In this document: positions 5,194-6,674 of the stretch, in pieces | Numbering within the stretch: the first letter of the stretch is position 1 | Layout: every line of letters begins with the position of its first letter | NCBI GenBank assembly: GCA_031261905.1 | Contig: JAISIS010000120.1 | Location: 1-6,674 of the forward strand | Direction: 5' to 3' | Origin: Burkholderiaceae bacterium | Lineage (GTDB): Bacteria; Pseudomonadota; Gammaproteobacteria; Burkholderiales; Burkholderiaceae_D | Length of the DNA: 6,674 bases | Notes under the pieces: generated by a model | Databases searched by the model: none | What the model was told of the DNA's origin: nothing | Seen by the model: only the letters and a program-made list of their open reading frames with translations | Made by a program: the position numbers and the translations under genes

Positions 5194-6663
5194 ATGGAAT
5201 ACCTATCCACCCGCGCTTCGGACAAAAAGGGAGAGAAGCGTTCGTTTTTGCAAATCCTGCTGGAAGGCCTGGCGCCGGATGGCGGCCTTTACATGCCGGC
5301 AGTTTACCCTAAAGTTACCGATGCGGAGCTGACGGCCTGGCGCAGGCTTTCCTATGCTGATCTGGCCTTTGAAATTTTGAGGAAATTCGCAACGGATATC
5401 CCGGAATCCGATCTCAGGGAACTGGTTCACAAAACCTATACGCCGGAGATATACCGGAACGTGCGCCCGGATGAGGATGCCGCAAAGATTACGCCCTTGC
5501 GCCTGCTGGAAAGGAAGGATGGCAAAACGCTGGCGCTTTTGAGCCTCTCCGGCGGGCCGACGCTGGCCTTCAAGGATATGGCCATGCAGCTTCTGGGCAA
5601 CCTGTTTGAATACGAGCTGACGCGCCAGCACGCCGAGCTGAATATCCTGGGCGCGACTTCGGGTGATACCGGTAGCGCGGCTGAATACGCCATGCGAGGG
5701 AAAAAGGGTATCCGGGTGTTCATGCTTTCGCCTTTCGGGAAGATGAGCGCCTTCCAGACTGCGCAGATGTTCAGCCTGCCTGACCCGAATATTTTCAATA
5801 TCGCCGTCAGGGGCGTGTTTGATGATTGCCAGGATATTGTCAAGGCGGTTTCCAATGACCTGTCCTTTAAATCACGCCAGAAAATCGGCACTGTCAATTC
5901 GATCAACTGGGCACGGGTTGTCGCGCAGGTGGTTTACTACTTCCGGGGCTACCTGGAGGCGACCGATAACAACAGCCAGAAGGTATCGTTTACGGTGCCG
6001 TCCGGTAATTTCGGCAACATCTGTGCGGGGCATATCGCGCGCATGATGGGCTTGCCGGTGGCAAAGCTGGTGGTTGCCACGAATGAAAACGATGTGCTGG
6101 ACGAATTTTTCCATACGGGCGTTTACCGCGTCCGCAAATCAGCGGAAACGCTGCATACCAGCAGTCCTTCGATGGATATTTCCAAAGCCTCCAATTTCGA
6201 GCGCTTTGCCTATGATCTGCTGGGCCAGGATGGCGCTCGGGTCAAGGATTTGTTTGGCCGGATCGAAACCAGAGGATGGTTTGATCTTTCCGGCAAGCCT
6301 GAAAGTGATGGCGATGAATTCGGCAAGGTGCAAAATTTTGGTTTTGTGTCCGGCAAATCCACGCATCAGGATCGCCTGAATACCATCCGCTTTGTCAAAG
6401 AGGCTTATGGCATTGTCATTGATACCCACACGGCGGACGGCGTGAAGGTGGCGCGGGAGCATCAGGAGCCTGGCATCCCGATGATCGTGCTGGAAACCGC
6501 GCTGGCGGCCAAATTCAACGAGACTATTCGCGAGGCGCTGGGAAGCGATGCCGCGCGCCCGGCAGGCTTTGAGGATATCGAAAAACTGCCGCAACGCTAT
6601 GTAGTGATGCCGCCGGAGTCTGGCGACATCAAGCACTACATAGCCGACCATACGGGCCTGTAA
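5194..6663 (+). CDS. thrC: Threonine synthase
   Basis: This 489-residue PLP enzyme converts O-phosphohomoserine to threonine and phosphate, the last step of threonine synthesis, in the cytoplasm. It has the longer class of ThrC found in many proteobacteria and yeast. The N-terminal MEYLSTRAS and EGLAPDGGLYMP (24-35) are the ThrC-specific start. The PLP lysine is K127 in GPTLAFKDMAMQ, followed by LGATSGDTGSAA (152-163) and the phosphate-binding VPSGNFGN (268-275). The C-terminal region (residues 400-489) is complete. The start at 5194 is chosen because it aligns with the family N-terminus; its Shine-Dalgarno is weak (GGA at 5184-5186, 7 bases away) and an in-frame TTG at 5173 would add 7 residues. 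The homoserine dehydrogenase gene that often precedes thrC is not upstream here; nadE is, on the other strand. No broken or missing motif is seen. Confidence 0.97.
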   Translation: MEYLSTRASDKKGEKRSFLQILLEGLAPDGGLYMPAVYPKVTDAELTAWRRLSYADLAFEILRKFATDIPESDLRELVHKTYTPEIYRNVRPDEDAAKITPLRLLERKDGKTLALLSLSGGPTLAFKDMAMQLLGNLFEYELTRQHAELNILGATSGDTGSAAEYAMRGKKGIRVFMLSPFGKMSAFQTAQMFSLPDPNIFNIAVRGVFDDCQDIVKAVSNDLSFKSRQKIGTVNSINWARVVAQVVYYFRGYLEATDNNSQKVSFTVPSGNFGNICAGHIARMMGLPVAKLVVATNENDVLDEFFHTGVYRVRKSAETLHTSSPSMDISKASNFERFAYDLLGQDGARVKDLFGRIETRGWFDLSGKPESDGDEFGKVQNFGFVSGKSTHQDRLNTIRFVKEAYGIVIDTHTADGVKVAREHQEPGIPMIVLETALAAKFNETIREALGSDAARPAGFEDIEKLPQRYVVMPPESGDIKHYIADHTGL

Positions 6664-6674
6664 CCTATGCTGAC

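Noticed and set aside
6139..6651. Minus-strand open frame of 170 codons opposite thrC
   Set aside because: It lies antisense to conserved thrC sequence, with no family resemblance.
6667..6674. ATG-CTG-AC at the right edge as the start of another gene after thrC
   Set aside because: Only two codons are visible, with no clear Shine-Dalgarno sequence; it is possible but not supportable.

Overview
The window reads as ordinary chromosomal DNA of a proteobacterium, most likely a betaproteobacterium. The reasons are the nadE-glnB gene pair, a GlnB ending in a C-terminus of the type [11 protein letters not shown], a ThrC that begins with an MxYxSTR motif, and E. coli-like Shine-Dalgarno and sigma70-like signals. 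GC content is intermediate by eye. The genus cannot be named from the sequence alone. Seven genes are well supported, one of them cut off at the left edge.

Left part (1-541): the 3' end of an antitoxin gene ('stability determinant' type) is followed one base later by a ParE/RelE-family toxin that starts with TTG. After the toxin comes a 156-bp gap. It contains a perfect 16-bp tandem repeat placed just at the predicted transcription start for the next gene. It also contains two very short open frames that link the toxin stop to the next gene start through three consecutive ATGA stop/start overlaps.

Middle part (538-3042, plus strand): three genes for exported proteins lie in a row. They are a periplasmic alpha-class carbonic anhydrase with all catalytic residues, a small Sel1-repeat lipoprotein with a clear lipobox, and a secreted DUF3089 alpha/beta-hydrolase-like protein. 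Gaps of about 90-170 bp with possible promoters and inverted repeats suggest separate transcription rather than one tight operon.

Right part (3074-6663): on the minus strand, nadE (glutamine-dependent NAD+ synthetase) is followed after 32 bp by glnB (PII nitrogen-signalling protein). This pair links NAD+ synthesis, which consumes glutamine here, to the cell's nitrogen sensor. It converges on the DUF3089 gene with a 31-bp gap. Diverging from nadE across a 132-bp region is thrC (threonine synthase), complete at its 3' end, with the window ending 11 bases later.

I see no CRISPR array, tRNA, rRNA, insertion sequence or prophage gene. The core metabolic genes are conventional. The spots most worth a second look are the 378-541 leader region and the nadE-glnB linkage.
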